The notes: generated by a model not told the origin, from the letters alone. A stretch of 64,000 bases of DNA from RGIG5612 sp017511185 (GCA_017511185.1 JAFWLF010000144.1:1-64000), one strand, 5' to 3'. Positions 42,761 to 52,397 are shown, counted from the stretch's first letter. Translations and numbers: made by a program.

Positions 42761-44359
42761 TTAATAATAGTAAACGACGACTTTGGTTCCGTCCGGGATA
42801 TTATCATAGATCCACTGTGCATTTTCTATTCTGAGTCTGACACATCCGTGTGATAACTCCTCACCCAGAGCATTTCCTTCGGTACTGATATTATAGGTTC
42901 CTCCATCGTAAAGGATAGAATGGAACAGGAAGTCATTGTAGAACCTTGTCCAGTAATACAAGGTATGACCCTCTGAGTCATTGAAGGAAGGACCTCTTGT
43001 ATAACTGTAGCCTCCTGTGTGCTGTCCGATATAGAATTCTCCAGTAACCGTGTCCCATCCTTTGGAGGAATCGCCGACCGTACAGAGCCATGCCTTTTCA
43101 ACAGCCCACTGGGAACCGGCTTTCTTGTAAATCTTTGTGACTTTATCAGTTAGATTGACAAGTATCAGATATTCCGTATTACTTTTGTAACCGCTGCCGT
43201 CGGTGCCGTAATTGGCTTTTTGATCCATTGCACCGGTACTGATCCAAACGCCGTTTGTTTTGAAGACTTGTGGATAACCCTCAACGTAGCAGGTTTCCGT
43301 TGCCATTCTTCCGGAAACTGGTTCCATGTAATACCATTTGTCACCAAAACTCTGCCATCCGGTCAGCATCCATCCGTTATCACCGAACAGATACCAGTAT
43401 CCATTAATGAACTGCCAACCCGTCATTCTGGCGCCTGAACTGCTCATATAGTACCATCTGTCACCAATATACTGCCATCCGGTCAGCATTGCACCGGAAG
43501 CAGGATTCAGGTAATACCAGGAACCGTTGATCTGCTGCCATCCGGTCAGCATCTTCCCTGAAGGATTCATGTAATACCAGTATCCTTTAACTTTCTGCCA
43601 TCCGGTGAGCATCGCGCCGGAATCATTTAACAGATACCATTCTCCGTCTGCCAGCTGCCATCCGGTCAGCATGACTCCGTTATCATCCATCAAGTACCAG
43701 ATATCTTTGACTTTTTCCCAGCCAGTTGCCATTGCACCGGAAGCTTTCAGATAATACCATCTGTCTTTATAAGAAAGCCAACCGGTTAGCATCACACCGG
43801 ATTCGTTCATGTAATACCAGCTTTTAGCATCTTCGACATACTGCCACCCGGTCATCATGCCTCCGGAAGGGCCTAAAAGATACCAGTTATCTTTATATTT
43901 CAGCCAACCGGTCTGCATTATGCCTTCTTCATTCATGTAGTACCAATAATTACCGACTTTCTGCCAGCCTTTCAAAGTATAGGTGCCGTTATATAAATAC
44001 CAGTATCCGTATTTCTTACCCCAGGCTTTATTCACTGTGGATAAAACATTGATCTGAACGGTATCAATATGAACACCATTTTTATAATTTGCAGTAATTG
44101 TTACGAGGCCGTCTTTTTTGGTCAGCACCTGACCATTTGAAGACACAGTGGCAATTGATGGGTCATCTGATGTCCAGACGATATCTTCTTTCACACTGTC
44201 AGATGCATAGGAAACGGTAAGCAGGTATGACGTTCCTCTTAATACAGGCTGCAGGTCTTCTGCAATGTCAAAAGGAGCAGCTGCATGAACAGGGACACTG
44301 CCAAATATAAGGAGCAAGGTCAAAAGAACTACTGTAATTTTTGAGATGCGCTTTATCAT
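42761..44359 (-). CDS. CW-repeat protein with Big2-like domain and L,D-transpeptidase
   Basis: This 532-residue secreted protein has a signal peptide (MIKRISKITVVLLTLLLIFG, cleavage near VHAAAP). A Big2-like domain follows at about residues 30-105 (IVWTSDDPSIATVSSNGQV), then 11-12 CW_binding repeats (about 115-355). A C-terminal YkuD L,D-transpeptidase domain ends with the catalytic SHGCVRLRIENA (Cys at about residue 508) and the upstream FHSILYDGG histidine. Such enzymes form 3-3 crosslinks or attach proteins to peptidoglycan. The repeats would place it on phosphocholine-bearing polymers. A GGAGGG site precedes the ATG. It is divergent from the licC-licA fusion. Confidence 0.93.
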   Translation of the reverse strand: MIKRISKITVVLLTLLLIFGSVPVHAAAPFDIAEDLQPVLRGTSYLLTVSYASDSVKEDIVWTSDDPSIATVSSNGQVLTKKDGLVTITANYKNGVHIDTVQINVLSTVNKAWGKKYGYWYLYNGTYTLKGWQKVGNYWYYMNEEGIMQTGWLKYKDNWYLLGPSGGMMTGWQYVEDAKSWYYMNESGVMLTGWLSYKDRWYYLKASGAMATGWEKVKDIWYLMDDNGVMLTGWQLADGEWYLLNDSGAMLTGWQKVKGYWYYMNPSGKMLTGWQQINGSWYYLNPASGAMLTGWQYIGDRWYYMSSSGARMTGWQFINGYWYLFGDNGWMLTGWQSFGDKWYYMEPVSGRMATETCYVEGYPQVFKTNGVWISTGAMDQKANYGTDGSGYKSNTEYLILVNLTDKVTKIYKKAGSQWAVEKAWLCTVGDSSKGWDTVTGEFYIGQHTGGYSYTRGPSFNDSEGHTLYYWTRFYNDFLFHSILYDGGTYNISTEGNALGEELSHGCVRLRIENAQWIYDNIPDGTKVVVYYY

Positions 44360-44454
44360 TTTTACCCTCCAATCATAATTATTTAATGATAGTTTACAAT
44401 AATAACAGGGAAAAAGGAAGAGGAGTCCGGATGCTTTTCAAAAAGGATACACTC

Positions 44455-44483
44455 TTGACAATATAAGGATTTTATTTCATAAT
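44455..44483 (+). promoter_or_regulatory. Promoter of the choline activation/uptake operon
   Basis: TTGACA at 44455-44460 and CATAAT at 44478-44483 are separated by 17 bp. A GGAG at 44504-44507 places the translation start at the ATG at 44514. Confidence 0.65.
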
Positions 44484-44513
44484 TTGTTCACGAAAATAAA
44501 CTTGGAGATGTAC

Positions 44514-46283
44514 ATGAACAAACAAGATGCCGATGTATTGAACATACTGAGTGACAATGAAACGGTGACACAGAGGGATATTGCTGAAATGACAGGTCAT
44601 TCCTTAGGAATCGTCAACCGTTCGATCGCGAATCTGCGTGCAGAAGGCCTGGTAAATGACAAGCTGCGGTGTACCAAAAAAGCAAGAACTATTGAGGCAG
44701 AACATGCGCCTCAAAATGCCATCATTCTTGCTGCAGGCTTTGGCATGCGCATGGTGCCGATCAACCGGGAGGTTTCCAAGGCGTTTCTTGAGGTGAAAGG
44801 GGAACTGTTGATCGAAAGGCTGATACGGCAGCTCCATGAAGCAGGCATTCGCGATATTACCATCGTCATAGGTTTTCTGAAAGAACAGTTTGAATACCTG
44901 ATTGATGAATTTGATGTAAACCTGGTTGTGAACCCGGACTATGCCACTTGCAATAACCTGCATTCTCTGCAGCTTGTTTCGGATAAGATTCGCAACACCT
45001 ATATCCTTCCTTGTGATATCTGGTGCAGAGTGAATCCGTTCCGGAAAAGGGAACTGTACTCCTGGTATGCAGTCAGCAGAAAAGAAGATCCGTCCAGTGA
45101 TGTCCGTGTGAACCGGAAGCTGGAGCTGGTAAAAAGGGGAAGTAAAGAAACCGGCAATGAAATGATCGGAATTGCCTACCTGACAGGCAAAATAACGGAC
45201 AAACTGTTAAATAATCTGCATCATTATGCAAAAGATCCGGCTTATGATGATGCCTTCTGGGAGGAAGCACTGTATGAGAACGACCGTATGATAGCAGAGA
45301 GCCGAATCTTTGATGAAGATGAAGTCATCATGATCGATACATTTGAACAATTGAGGGAGTTTGACAGTGACTCGAATCATTTGAAATCCGATGCCATTCA
45401 GATTGCTGCCAATGCATTGCATGCACAGCCGGAAGATATTATAGACATTCAGGTATTGAAAAAGGGAATGACCAACCGCTCTTTCCTTTTCCGTTGTTTT
45501 GGAAAACAATACATCATGCGGATCCCGGGTGAGGGAACAGATCAGTTGATCAACCGGAAAGAAGAAGCGGCTGTTTATCAGGTGATCCTGGATAAAGATA
45601 TCTGTGATCGGATCATTTATATTAATCCGGAGAACGGATATAAGATCACGGAATATATAGACCGTGCAAATGTTTGTGATCCTTTTGACCCGAAGCAGGT
45701 GAAGAAATGTATGAAGAGGCTGCGGGGTTTTCACGATATGAAATTACAGGTGAACCACACTTTCGATATATTCCGGCTGATCAGCTTTTATGAAAGTTTA
45801 TGGGGCGATGCTCCATCTATGTACCGGGATTATAAAGCAACCAAGGAAAAAGTCCTGTCGCTTCAATCTTATATAGATCAGCACAAAAAGCCATTTGTGC
45901 TGACACATATTGATGCCGTCCCGGATAATTTCCTGATCTATCTTGATGAGAATGATGAAGAAAAGATCCGCTTGATCGATTGGGAGTATGCAGGAATGCA
46001 GGATAGTGACGTGGACATAGCCATGTTTGGAATATATTCCCTTTATAACAAAGAACAAATGGACGCTCTGATTGATACATATTATGAAGAAGGCTGTGAT
46101 CCATTGGTCCGTATCAAAATCTATTGTTATGTTGCGGCTTGCGGGCTTTTATGGAGCAACTGGTGTGAATATAAAAAAACAATGGGAATCGAATTCGGAG
46201 AGTATTCCCTGCGCCAGTACCGCTATGCCAAAGACTATTATAAATACGCAATGTGCGAGATAGAAAAACGAAAAGAGGTATAA
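44514..46283 (+). CDS. HTH-cytidylyltransferase-choline kinase fusion (LicC-LicA)
   Basis: This 589-residue protein has three parts. Residues 1-58 form a winged helix-turn-helix (NETVTQRDIAEMTGHSLGIV). Residues 64-290 are a LicC-type nucleotidyltransferase (NAIILAAGFGMRMVPI, VSKAFLEVKGE, PCDIW). Residues 310-589 are a choline/ethanolamine kinase-like APH domain: MRIPGEGTDQLINR, FVLTHIDAVPDNFL (catalytic H-x-D-x-N, near 461-474) and RLIDWEYAG (metal aspartate, near 488). Together they turn choline into CDP-choline. The HTH may let the enzyme sense choline and regulate its own region. A BCCT transporter follows 6 bp later, completing a LicA-B-C-like set. The TTG at 44484 is rejected because it lies at the transcription start. 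Confidence 0.9.
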   Translation: MNKQDADVLNILSDNETVTQRDIAEMTGHSLGIVNRSIANLRAEGLVNDKLRCTKKARTIEAEHAPQNAIILAAGFGMRMVPINREVSKAFLEVKGELLIERLIRQLHEAGIRDITIVIGFLKEQFEYLIDEFDVNLVVNPDYATCNNLHSLQLVSDKIRNTYILPCDIWCRVNPFRKRELYSWYAVSRKEDPSSDVRVNRKLELVKRGSKETGNEMIGIAYLTGKITDKLLNNLHHYAKDPAYDDAFWEEALYENDRMIAESRIFDEDEVIMIDTFEQLREFDSDSNHLKSDAIQIAANALHAQPEDIIDIQVLKKGMTNRSFLFRCFGKQYIMRIPGEGTDQLINRKEEAAVYQVILDKDICDRIIYINPENGYKITEYIDRANVCDPFDPKQVKKCMKRLRGFHDMKLQVNHTFDIFRLISFYESLWGDAPSMYRDYKATKEKVLSLQSYIDQHKKPFVLTHIDAVPDNFLIYLDENDEEKIRLIDWEYAGMQDSDVDIAMFGIYSLYNKEQMDALIDTYYEEGCDPLVRIKIYCYVAACGLLWSNWCEYKKTMGIEFGEYSLRQYRYAKDYYKYAMCEIEKRKEV

Positions 46284-46289
46284 GAAATT

Positions 46290-47837
46290 ATGAAGCCAAC
46301 AGAGAAAAAAAGAATCGACTGGATGCTGACGTTGGTTCCGTTTATTTTGATCATGGGACTGGCTGTTCTGATGTTTATTTTTCCGGACGGCTCAAATCGT
46401 GTGATCAGTAAGGTACGCTTTTTCTTCGGAGATACGGTAGGAATTTACTATTTGATCATAGGTGTAGGCATTCTTATTGTTTCATTGTTTCTTGCCCTGT
46501 CTAAATATGGTTCCATTGTTTTGGGAGCCCCGGATGAAAAGCCAAGATACTCCTTTTTTGCATGGGGCGCCATGATGTTTACCTGCGGTCTGGCTGCAGA
46601 TATCCTGTTTTATTCCTTCTCTGAGTGGGTCATGTATGCAGACAGCCCGCATATCACAGAACTGGGATCCATTGAAGAATGGGCAGGCGTTTTCCCTCTG
46701 TTCCATTGGAGCTTTATCCCATGGGCCTTTTATCTGGTACTGGCAGTTGCCTTCGGTTTTATGCTCCATGTCAGAAAACGGAATAAACAGAGATATTCCG
46801 AGGCATGCCGGCCGGTCATTGGAAAACATGCCGACGGGTTATTAGGCCGGATCATAGATCTGTTTGCATTGTTTGCATTGCTTGCAGGTACGGCAACGAC
46901 ATTTAGTGTTGCGACGCCTTTGATGGCAAGTATTATTGTCAAACTTTTCGGTATTGCTTTAAGCAGAACTGCCGTTACGATCATCATTCTGCTGATCACC
47001 TGTGCAGTATATACCTATGCCGTTCTGCATGGGTTTAAAGGAATCAGTATTCTGGCAAAGGTTTGTATTTATATGTTCTTCGGACTGTTGATCCTTGTGT
47101 TGGTCATTGGAGGCCAGGGAAGATTCATCATTGAAAACGGTTTTCAGTCTTTGGGAACGATGTTTCAGAATTTTGTAGGCCTATCAACGTTTGCGGATCC
47201 GCTGCGGACATCTAACTTCCCGCAGGATTGGACGATTTATTATTGGGCTTACTGGATGGTATGGTGTATTGCAGCGCCGTTCTTTATCGGTAATATTTCC
47301 CGTGGACGGACGATCAGGCAGACAGTGCTGGGTGGATATATCTTTGGTGTTGGATCCACGATCGTCAGTTTTATCATCCTTGGCAACTATTCCCTGGGAC
47401 TGCAGACGACTGGAGCAGCAGACTTTATCGCACAGTATCAGGCCAGCGGAGATCTGTATGGGCTGATCATGAATATTATAGATACGATGCCGATCGCACC
47501 GGTCATCCTGGTTCTGGTTCTGCTCACAATGATTGCTTTTTATGCAACATCTTTTGACTCGATTGCTTATACGGCAGCTTCATACAGTTATAAAAAGATT
47601 GGGGAAAACGAAAAACCTGGAAAATTGATCTGTCTGCTTTGGTGCATCCTGCTGATCGTTCTTCCGATCGCATTGGTATTCTCGGAAAGCTCCATGAATA
47701 ATATTCAGTCAGTCAGTATTATTTCAGCCTTCCCGATCGGCATCATCATGATCCTAATGATCTGGGCTTTCTTCAAGGATGCCAGAAAGTATATGAAAGA
47801 GGATATTTTCCTTTCAGCTAAAAAGAGTAAAGATTGA
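46290..47837 (+). CDS. BCCT family transporter (probable choline uptake)
   Basis: The 515-residue length and about twelve membrane helices match betaine/choline/carnitine transporters. The family signature DWTIYYWAYWMVWCIAAPF lies at about residues 313-331, with the aromatic box for the quaternary ammonium group, followed by GNISRGRTIRQ. The N-terminal half has FSEWVMYAD and HWSFIPWAFY, also conserved. It lies 6 bp downstream of the CDP-choline fusion gene with an AGAGG site. In this genome region it replaces the DMT-type LicB permease of pneumococcus. Choline is the likely cargo; carnitine or betaine cannot be excluded. Confidence 0.92.
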   Translation: MKPTEKKRIDWMLTLVPFILIMGLAVLMFIFPDGSNRVISKVRFFFGDTVGIYYLIIGVGILIVSLFLALSKYGSIVLGAPDEKPRYSFFAWGAMMFTCGLAADILFYSFSEWVMYADSPHITELGSIEEWAGVFPLFHWSFIPWAFYLVLAVAFGFMLHVRKRNKQRYSEACRPVIGKHADGLLGRIIDLFALFALLAGTATTFSVATPLMASIIVKLFGIALSRTAVTIIILLITCAVYTYAVLHGFKGISILAKVCIYMFFGLLILVLVIGGQGRFIIENGFQSLGTMFQNFVGLSTFADPLRTSNFPQDWTIYYWAYWMVWCIAAPFFIGNISRGRTIRQTVLGGYIFGVGSTIVSFIILGNYSLGLQTTGAADFIAQYQASGDLYGLIMNIIDTMPIAPVILVLVLLTMIAFYATSFDSIAYTAASYSYKKIGENEKPGKLICLLWCILLIVLPIALVFSESSMNNIQSVSIISAFPIGIIMILMIWAFFKDARKYMKEDIFLSAKKSKD

Positions 47838-47862
47838 AACCTTTTCCAGATGACGGTATAAT
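47834..47862 (+). promoter_or_regulatory. Promoter for the transglutaminase CW-repeat protein
   Basis: TTGAAA at 47834-47839, overlapping the transporter stop codon, and TATAAT at 47857-47862 are 17 bp apart. The GTG start at 47901 follows an AAGGGG site. Confidence 0.62.
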
Positions 47863-47900
47863 TTCCTTTGTTAACATTTAATGATTTAAGGGGAATAATA

Positions 47901-49424
47901 GTGGCTGGAATAAATAGAAACATAAAAAAAATATTCGTCTTAGGAATTGGTCTTCTTATGATATTTGTCTTTTTGGCGTTTGGAAAGACTACTGTATTTG
48001 CGGAGGATAACTTAGAGCAGGAAGCAATTCTGGAAGAAGGGGATCAGTCCTCAGACCCGCAGCCGATTTCGTTAAAACCGGGTTGGCAAATGATTGATGA
48101 TAATTGGTATTATGCAGATTCCTCTTCACAGATGGTGACCGGCTGGCTTTATTATATTCGTTCCTGGTACTACCTGGATCCGGAAACAGGTGCGATGCAG
48201 ACAGGCTTTGTGACGGTTAATGAGTCCTTGTACTATTTGAACGATGCCGGGATCATGCAGACCGGCTGGCAGAAGCTGGATAGCCAGTGGTATTTATTCT
48301 CCGGCTCAGGGGCTGCGGAAACAGGTTGGTATAAGTCCGGAACGACCTGGTATTATCTGGACCCGGAAACCGGGGTCATGCAGACCGGCTGGCAGTATAT
48401 TGATGATAAATGGTATTACATGAACGCTTCCGGAGCAATGTTGACTGGCTGGCAGAAACTGGATGGCCAGTGGTATCTGTTATCCAGTTCAGGAGCTGCG
48501 GAAACAGGGTGGTATAAGTCCGGTAAGACCTGGTATTATCTGGATCCGGAAACCAGGATCATGCAGACAGAATGGCAGCTTATTGATGATACCTGGTATT
48601 ACATGAACGCCTCCGGAGCGATGCAGACCGGCTGGTTGAAACTGGGCAATAACTGGTTTTTGCTCAGCAGCAGCGGAGCGATGCAGACCGGCTGGCAGAA
48701 AGTTAGCGGCAAGTGGTACTACCTGGATCCGGAAAATGGCGGCATGCAGACCGGATGGATCCTGGTCGATGATGTCTGGTATTTTTTAAACAGTAATGGC
48801 TCCTTGTTTACCGGATGGCTGAAGTCGGGAAGCACATGGTATTATCTGACGTCTAATGGTTTGTGTTTTACCGGTTTAGCGCCTTGGTATGGAGATTATT
48901 ATTATGTAGCAGAAGGCGTATATGACCCAACCTATAATGGAAAGGCCACTATCCCGGGTCTGAGCCAGGAATTAGATGTTGTTAATGGAAGAACACCGGG
49001 GGGATTGGTACAGCCTTCAGATGCTATCATAAAAAGAGTCCAAAAAATAATAGAAGATAATAAGATCAAAAATCTGTGGGACGCATTCAACTGGTGTGTT
49101 ATGACTTATTCCGTTTATACGACAGGCGGAGGATATGGAACCGCGTATTATGCAGATTATGGGTTGGATCATCACTACGGCAATTGTTATGTCATGGCAG
49201 CAACATTTGTCGTCATGGCAAGACAATTAGGCTTTGAAGCTTATCAGATCTCTGGATATATCGCGAGTACATATATCCATTCCTGGACAGAAGTAAAGGT
49301 AAATGGAAAGTTTTATGTGTTTGATCCTGATTTTGTAGTGGACCAGGGAGGAAACGGATTCCAGATCAATTATGGAGATAAAGGCACCTGGAGATATACA
49401 GATGCTTACAGGATGAGTAACTGA
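47901..49424 (+). CDS. CW-repeat protein with transglutaminase-like cysteine protease domain
   Basis: The start is a GTG seven bases after AAGGGG. An in-frame TTG at 47868 would give an extension without a signal peptide. The 507-residue protein has a signal peptide (core GIGLLMIFVFLAF), then about 14 CW_binding repeats (residues 50-320), several with a YYLDPETGVMQ variant. A C-terminal transglutaminase-like domain has GNCYVMAATF (Cys), YIHSWTEVKV (His) and YVFDPDF (Asp), a full catalytic triad. Such domains act as peptidases or crosslinkers at the cell wall. The second LicC-like gene begins 1 bp after the stop. Confidence 0.92.
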   Translation: MAGINRNIKKIFVLGIGLLMIFVFLAFGKTTVFAEDNLEQEAILEEGDQSSDPQPISLKPGWQMIDDNWYYADSSSQMVTGWLYYIRSWYYLDPETGAMQTGFVTVNESLYYLNDAGIMQTGWQKLDSQWYLFSGSGAAETGWYKSGTTWYYLDPETGVMQTGWQYIDDKWYYMNASGAMLTGWQKLDGQWYLLSSSGAAETGWYKSGKTWYYLDPETRIMQTEWQLIDDTWYYMNASGAMQTGWLKLGNNWFLLSSSGAMQTGWQKVSGKWYYLDPENGGMQTGWILVDDVWYFLNSNGSLFTGWLKSGSTWYYLTSNGLCFTGLAPWYGDYYYVAEGVYDPTYNGKATIPGLSQELDVVNGRTPGGLVQPSDAIIKRVQKIIEDNKIKNLWDAFNWCVMTYSVYTTGGGYGTAYYADYGLDHHYGNCYVMAATFVVMARQLGFEAYQISGYIASTYIHSWTEVKVNGKFYVFDPDFVVDQGGNGFQINYGDKGTWRYTDAYRMSN

Positions 49425-49425
49425 C

Positions 49426-50292
49426 ATGAAGGTAGATAATGCTCTTATTATGGCGGCTGGGGCTTCCAGCCGCTTTGCGCCGCTTTCATATGAAAAACCA
49501 AAGGCATTGATTGACGTAAGGGGAGAGATCCTGATCGAACGTCAGATACGTCAATTGCTTGCTGCAGGTATTTCGGATATCTACATTGCAGTGGGATATA
49601 AGGCAGAGCAATTTGAGTATCTGACCGGAAAATATGGCGTACATCTGATTCAGAACTATGAGTATCTGACCCGGAATAATAACAGCTCTATCTGGGCTGC
49701 AAAAGATATTCTGCGGAACACTTATATTTGCTCTGCGGATAATTATTTTACGGAAAATCCTTTTGAACCAGAAGTGGATCATGCATATTATGCCGCTGTG
49801 TATGTATCCGGACAAACGGATGAATGGTGTATGCATGAAGATGAAGAAGGATTTGTGGATTCCGTAGTCGTTGGCGGAAATGATTCCTGGGTCATGCTGG
49901 GACAGTCTTTTTGGGACGAAACATTCAGCAGGAAGTTTTTGGATATTTTGCAAAAGGAGTATCAGGACCCAGACACTGCAGTGAAACTATGGGAAACAAT
50001 CTATATCGAACATATAGCTGATCTGAAGCTTAAAATACGAAAGTATGATGCAGACAGGATCTTTGAGTTTGACACCCTGGATGAATTGAGGGGGTTTGAC
50101 AAAAGCTACCGGACAAACACCAGATCTTCGATCTTGAAGAGCATTGCATCTGAATTGGGCGTAGGAGAGGAATGCCTTGTTCATCTTTGCACCCTGAAAG
50201 ATAATACGGCGGAAGCGATCGGATTTACTTTTGACTGCGGGAATCGGCAGTATCGTTATTTCTATGACCAAAAGCGTCTGGAAATTCTTTAA
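49426..50292 (+). CDS. LicC-like cytidylyltransferase with truncated kinase-type tail
   Basis: Residues 1-215 of this 288-residue protein match the nucleotidyltransferase part of the fusion at 44514: ALIMAAGASSRFAPL, KPKALIDVRGE, LIERQIRQLLAAGI, SADNYF. Residues 216-288 still align with the region linking to the kinase (FDTLDELRGFD against DTFEQLREFD; QYRYFYDQ against QYIMRIPG). The protein stops there, before any catalytic HxD motif. It therefore looks like a licC-licA fusion that lost or never had the kinase, yet the nucleotidyltransferase appears intact. It lies 1 bp after a CW-repeat gene. Confidence 0.85.
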   Translation: MKVDNALIMAAGASSRFAPLSYEKPKALIDVRGEILIERQIRQLLAAGISDIYIAVGYKAEQFEYLTGKYGVHLIQNYEYLTRNNNSSIWAAKDILRNTYICSADNYFTENPFEPEVDHAYYAAVYVSGQTDEWCMHEDEEGFVDSVVVGGNDSWVMLGQSFWDETFSRKFLDILQKEYQDPDTAVKLWETIYIEHIADLKLKIRKYDADRIFEFDTLDELRGFDKSYRTNTRSSILKSIASELGVGEECLVHLCTLKDNTAEAIGFTFDCGNRQYRYFYDQKRLEIL

Positions 50293-50377
50293 ACATTCAA
50301 AAAAAACTATTTTCCTCTTTCGCAGAGATTTGATTTTCTGTATAATTAAAAAAACGTTTATTTGGAGGAGTACCTCA

Positions 50378-51172
50378 TTGAAAAACAGATTAACAGGAAT
50401 CGTTTTAGCGCTTGGCATCATAGTTTGTCTTCTTGGAGTCACCGCCTGCAGTGAATCATCAAGCCCAAGCAAAGCACCTGCAGGATCAATTGGTTCTGCG
50501 GGGTCAGCAGCATTTATTCCTTCTTCATCCGCATCTGGTTTTGTTTCCTCATCTGCATCATCTGGATTTGCAGCTGTAGAGCCGGCAATCGTGAGAAAGA
50601 CGATTGGAAAAATGGGAAAAGAATCTACGACAAAAAAGGTAACGCTTGTAAATCTGACCGGACAGAATATCGTCAGCTTTTCGATCAAACATTCCCTGGA
50701 ACAGCAGTTTGGCGCCAATATGCTGGAGGCAGGCGATGTGTTTGCCATGGATGAATCAAGGGACGTTTATTACGATATGGGACCTGCGTTAGATGCGCAG
50801 GCTGCACAGACACCAGAAGAAAAAAGTAAGAATCTATACCTGACATACAATGTTCAGATCGTTCTTGCAGATGGCTCAACGATCACCTTGCATGATTTCC
50901 CATTTAATGAGTTGGAAAAGGGAAGGATTCTGTTCCAGAACTGGACTGGATTTCTGGAGTATGAGAATCCTTTGACGGGAGAAGATATTATCACACGTCA
51001 GCATGAAGCAGATGCGAACGCTGCAGATCAGGCTGCAGCCTATGCAGCGCAGCAGGAGCAATGGGCACAACAGCAGCAGTGGGCAGCACAGCAACAGCAA
51101 CAGCAGCAATACGTTGCTCCAGCACAGAATAATGATGCCGGATGTGTGGGCGACCCGAGTTTAGTATGGTGA
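50378..51172 (+). CDS. Secreted lipoprotein of unknown function, glutamine-rich C-terminus
   Basis: The best start is TTG at 50378, seven bases after GGAGGAG. This gives a lipoprotein signal peptide whose lipobox ends LLGVTAC, with Cys at about residue 24. Serine/alanine-rich linkers follow (SASGFVSSSASSGF). A folded part of about 120 residues has KVTLVNLTGQNIVSFSIKHS and ITLHDFPFNEL. The final 55 residues are alanine/glutamine-rich (EQWAQQQQWAAQQQQQQQY). I do not recognise the folded domain. The 264-residue product is probably on the outer membrane face and co-transcribed with the acyltransferase that starts 1 bp after its stop. Confidence 0.8.
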   Translation: MKNRLTGIVLALGIIVCLLGVTACSESSSPSKAPAGSIGSAGSAAFIPSSSASGFVSSSASSGFAAVEPAIVRKTIGKMGKESTTKKVTLVNLTGQNIVSFSIKHSLEQQFGANMLEAGDVFAMDESRDVYYDMGPALDAQAAQTPEEKSKNLYLTYNVQIVLADGSTITLHDFPFNELEKGRILFQNWTGFLEYENPLTGEDIITRQHEADANAADQAAAYAAQQEQWAQQQQWAAQQQQQQQYVAPAQNNDAGCVGDPSLVW

Positions 51173-51173
51173 T

Positions 51174-52265
51174 ATGAAAAAGATTCTTTATTTATCTTAT
51201 TTACGGGCCGTTGCATGTATTTCTATCATTATTTTGCATACGGTCGATGTCGCTGTCATTTTATATCAGGATCAAATAACAAACGGGGAGAGAATTGCTT
51301 CTCTCTCCGTTGTTCATTGTATGATGTGGGCAGTGCCGTGTTTTGTTATGGTTACAGGCACGCTTCTTCTTAACAAGAATCGGACCGTAACGATCAAGGA
51401 TGTTTTCCGCAAGTATATTCTGCGGATACTCATCGCGCTTATAGCTTTTTCCCTTATCTTTGCCTTGTTTGACATGCTGATGAATAAAGACGGTTTTGGA
51501 GCAGCGTTCCTGGCGAAAGGTTTTTTGAATGCATTGACCGGAAATGGCTGGGCACACATGTGGTATTTGTATCTGCTGATCGGGCTTTATCTGCTTTTGA
51601 TCTTTTATCGTGCGGTTGCAAACCATGTCTCGGATTCAGAATACCGTTTTCTTCTGATCGTTTATGCGGTATTCCTTTCTTTGCTTCCCCTGTTAAATAT
51701 GTGGAATGCAAAAGTTGGTTTTTATATTCATGTATCTACGATCTATCCGTTCTACCTGTTCGCGGGCTATGCGATTGCGGAAAGTAAACTGAAGATCAAA
51801 AAGGGCATTAGTATTATACTGATGCTGATCGGTATTATCGGGATTGTTGGTTTTACTATTCTGAATGCAAAAGATGCCAGAATCTCTAACGGTAATTTAT
51901 TAGGCTATTCTTCCATTTTTGTTCTGCTGCTGGCAGTGGGCGTCTTCTCATTCGTTAAGAATTTCTTTGGGCTGACAGACGTCATAGAGCAGAAAACAGT
52001 TGGAGCAGAGGAAACTGGAATACCTGCACCGAAAAAACCTGGAATAATAGGTAAGGTTTTTCTGGAAATTGACCGGTGTTCCTTTGGGATTTACCTGATT
52101 CATATGATCTTCGTCCGTCTTGTTCTGCGGTACTGGCGATTGAACCCTTATACCTCGAACGTGACCATCCTTGTTTTTGCTGGACTGGTTCTTGCTATTC
52201 TGATCGTTTCTTACGGGATCACGGCTTTGCTCAAGCTGATCCCCGGGGTAAAAAAGATATTGTAA
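51174..52265 (+). CDS. Acyltransferase_3 family membrane acyltransferase
   Basis: This 363-residue protein has ten or eleven membrane helices and the family opening YLSYLRAVACISIIILHTV, with Arg and the catalytic-type His (about residue 21). MVTGTLLLNKN and FGIYLIHMIFVRL follow. It is of the same type as 30494-31540 but more typical of the family because RAxA(C) is retained. It probably O-acylates a surface polymer. A cytoplasmic loop near residues 265-290 is charged. It starts 1 bp after the lipoprotein gene and is followed by a strong terminator. Confidence 0.88.
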   Translation: MKKILYLSYLRAVACISIIILHTVDVAVILYQDQITNGERIASLSVVHCMMWAVPCFVMVTGTLLLNKNRTVTIKDVFRKYILRILIALIAFSLIFALFDMLMNKDGFGAAFLAKGFLNALTGNGWAHMWYLYLLIGLYLLLIFYRAVANHVSDSEYRFLLIVYAVFLSLLPLLNMWNAKVGFYIHVSTIYPFYLFAGYAIAESKLKIKKGISIILMLIGIIGIVGFTILNAKDARISNGNLLGYSSIFVLLLAVGVFSFVKNFFGLTDVIEQKTVGAEETGIPAPKKPGIIGKVFLEIDRCSFGIYLIHMIFVRLVLRYWRLNPYTSNVTILVFAGLVLAILIVSYGITALLKLIPGVKKIL

Positions 52266-52284
52266 TATTCTGGACTTTTCATGT

Positions 52285-52319
52285 AAAAAGCGTCCGCTAT
52301 AGAGCGGACGCTTTTTTTT
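52285..52319 (+). terminator. Intrinsic terminator after the acyltransferase gene
   Basis: A perfect AGCGTCCGCT / AGCGGACGCT stem with a four-base loop is followed by eight T residues. Confidence 0.93.
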
Positions 52320-52345
52320 GTTGCAGGCCTTTTCTCTTCTATAAT
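52318..52345 (+). promoter_or_regulatory. Putative promoter for the 5'-nucleotidase CW-repeat protein
   Basis: TTGTTG at 52318-52323 and TATAAT at 52340-52345 have a 16-bp spacer, directly after the preceding terminator. Confidence 0.45.
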
Positions 52346-52397
52346 ATAATTATTCTACAATTGAATTAATCAGTTGATATTTAGAAAGGAGAAGTAT

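Noticed and set aside
49426..50292. Treating the second LicC-like gene as a pseudogene
   Set aside because: The nucleotidyltransferase half is uninterrupted with its catalytic motifs; only the kinase is missing, so it is kept as a probable functional gene.
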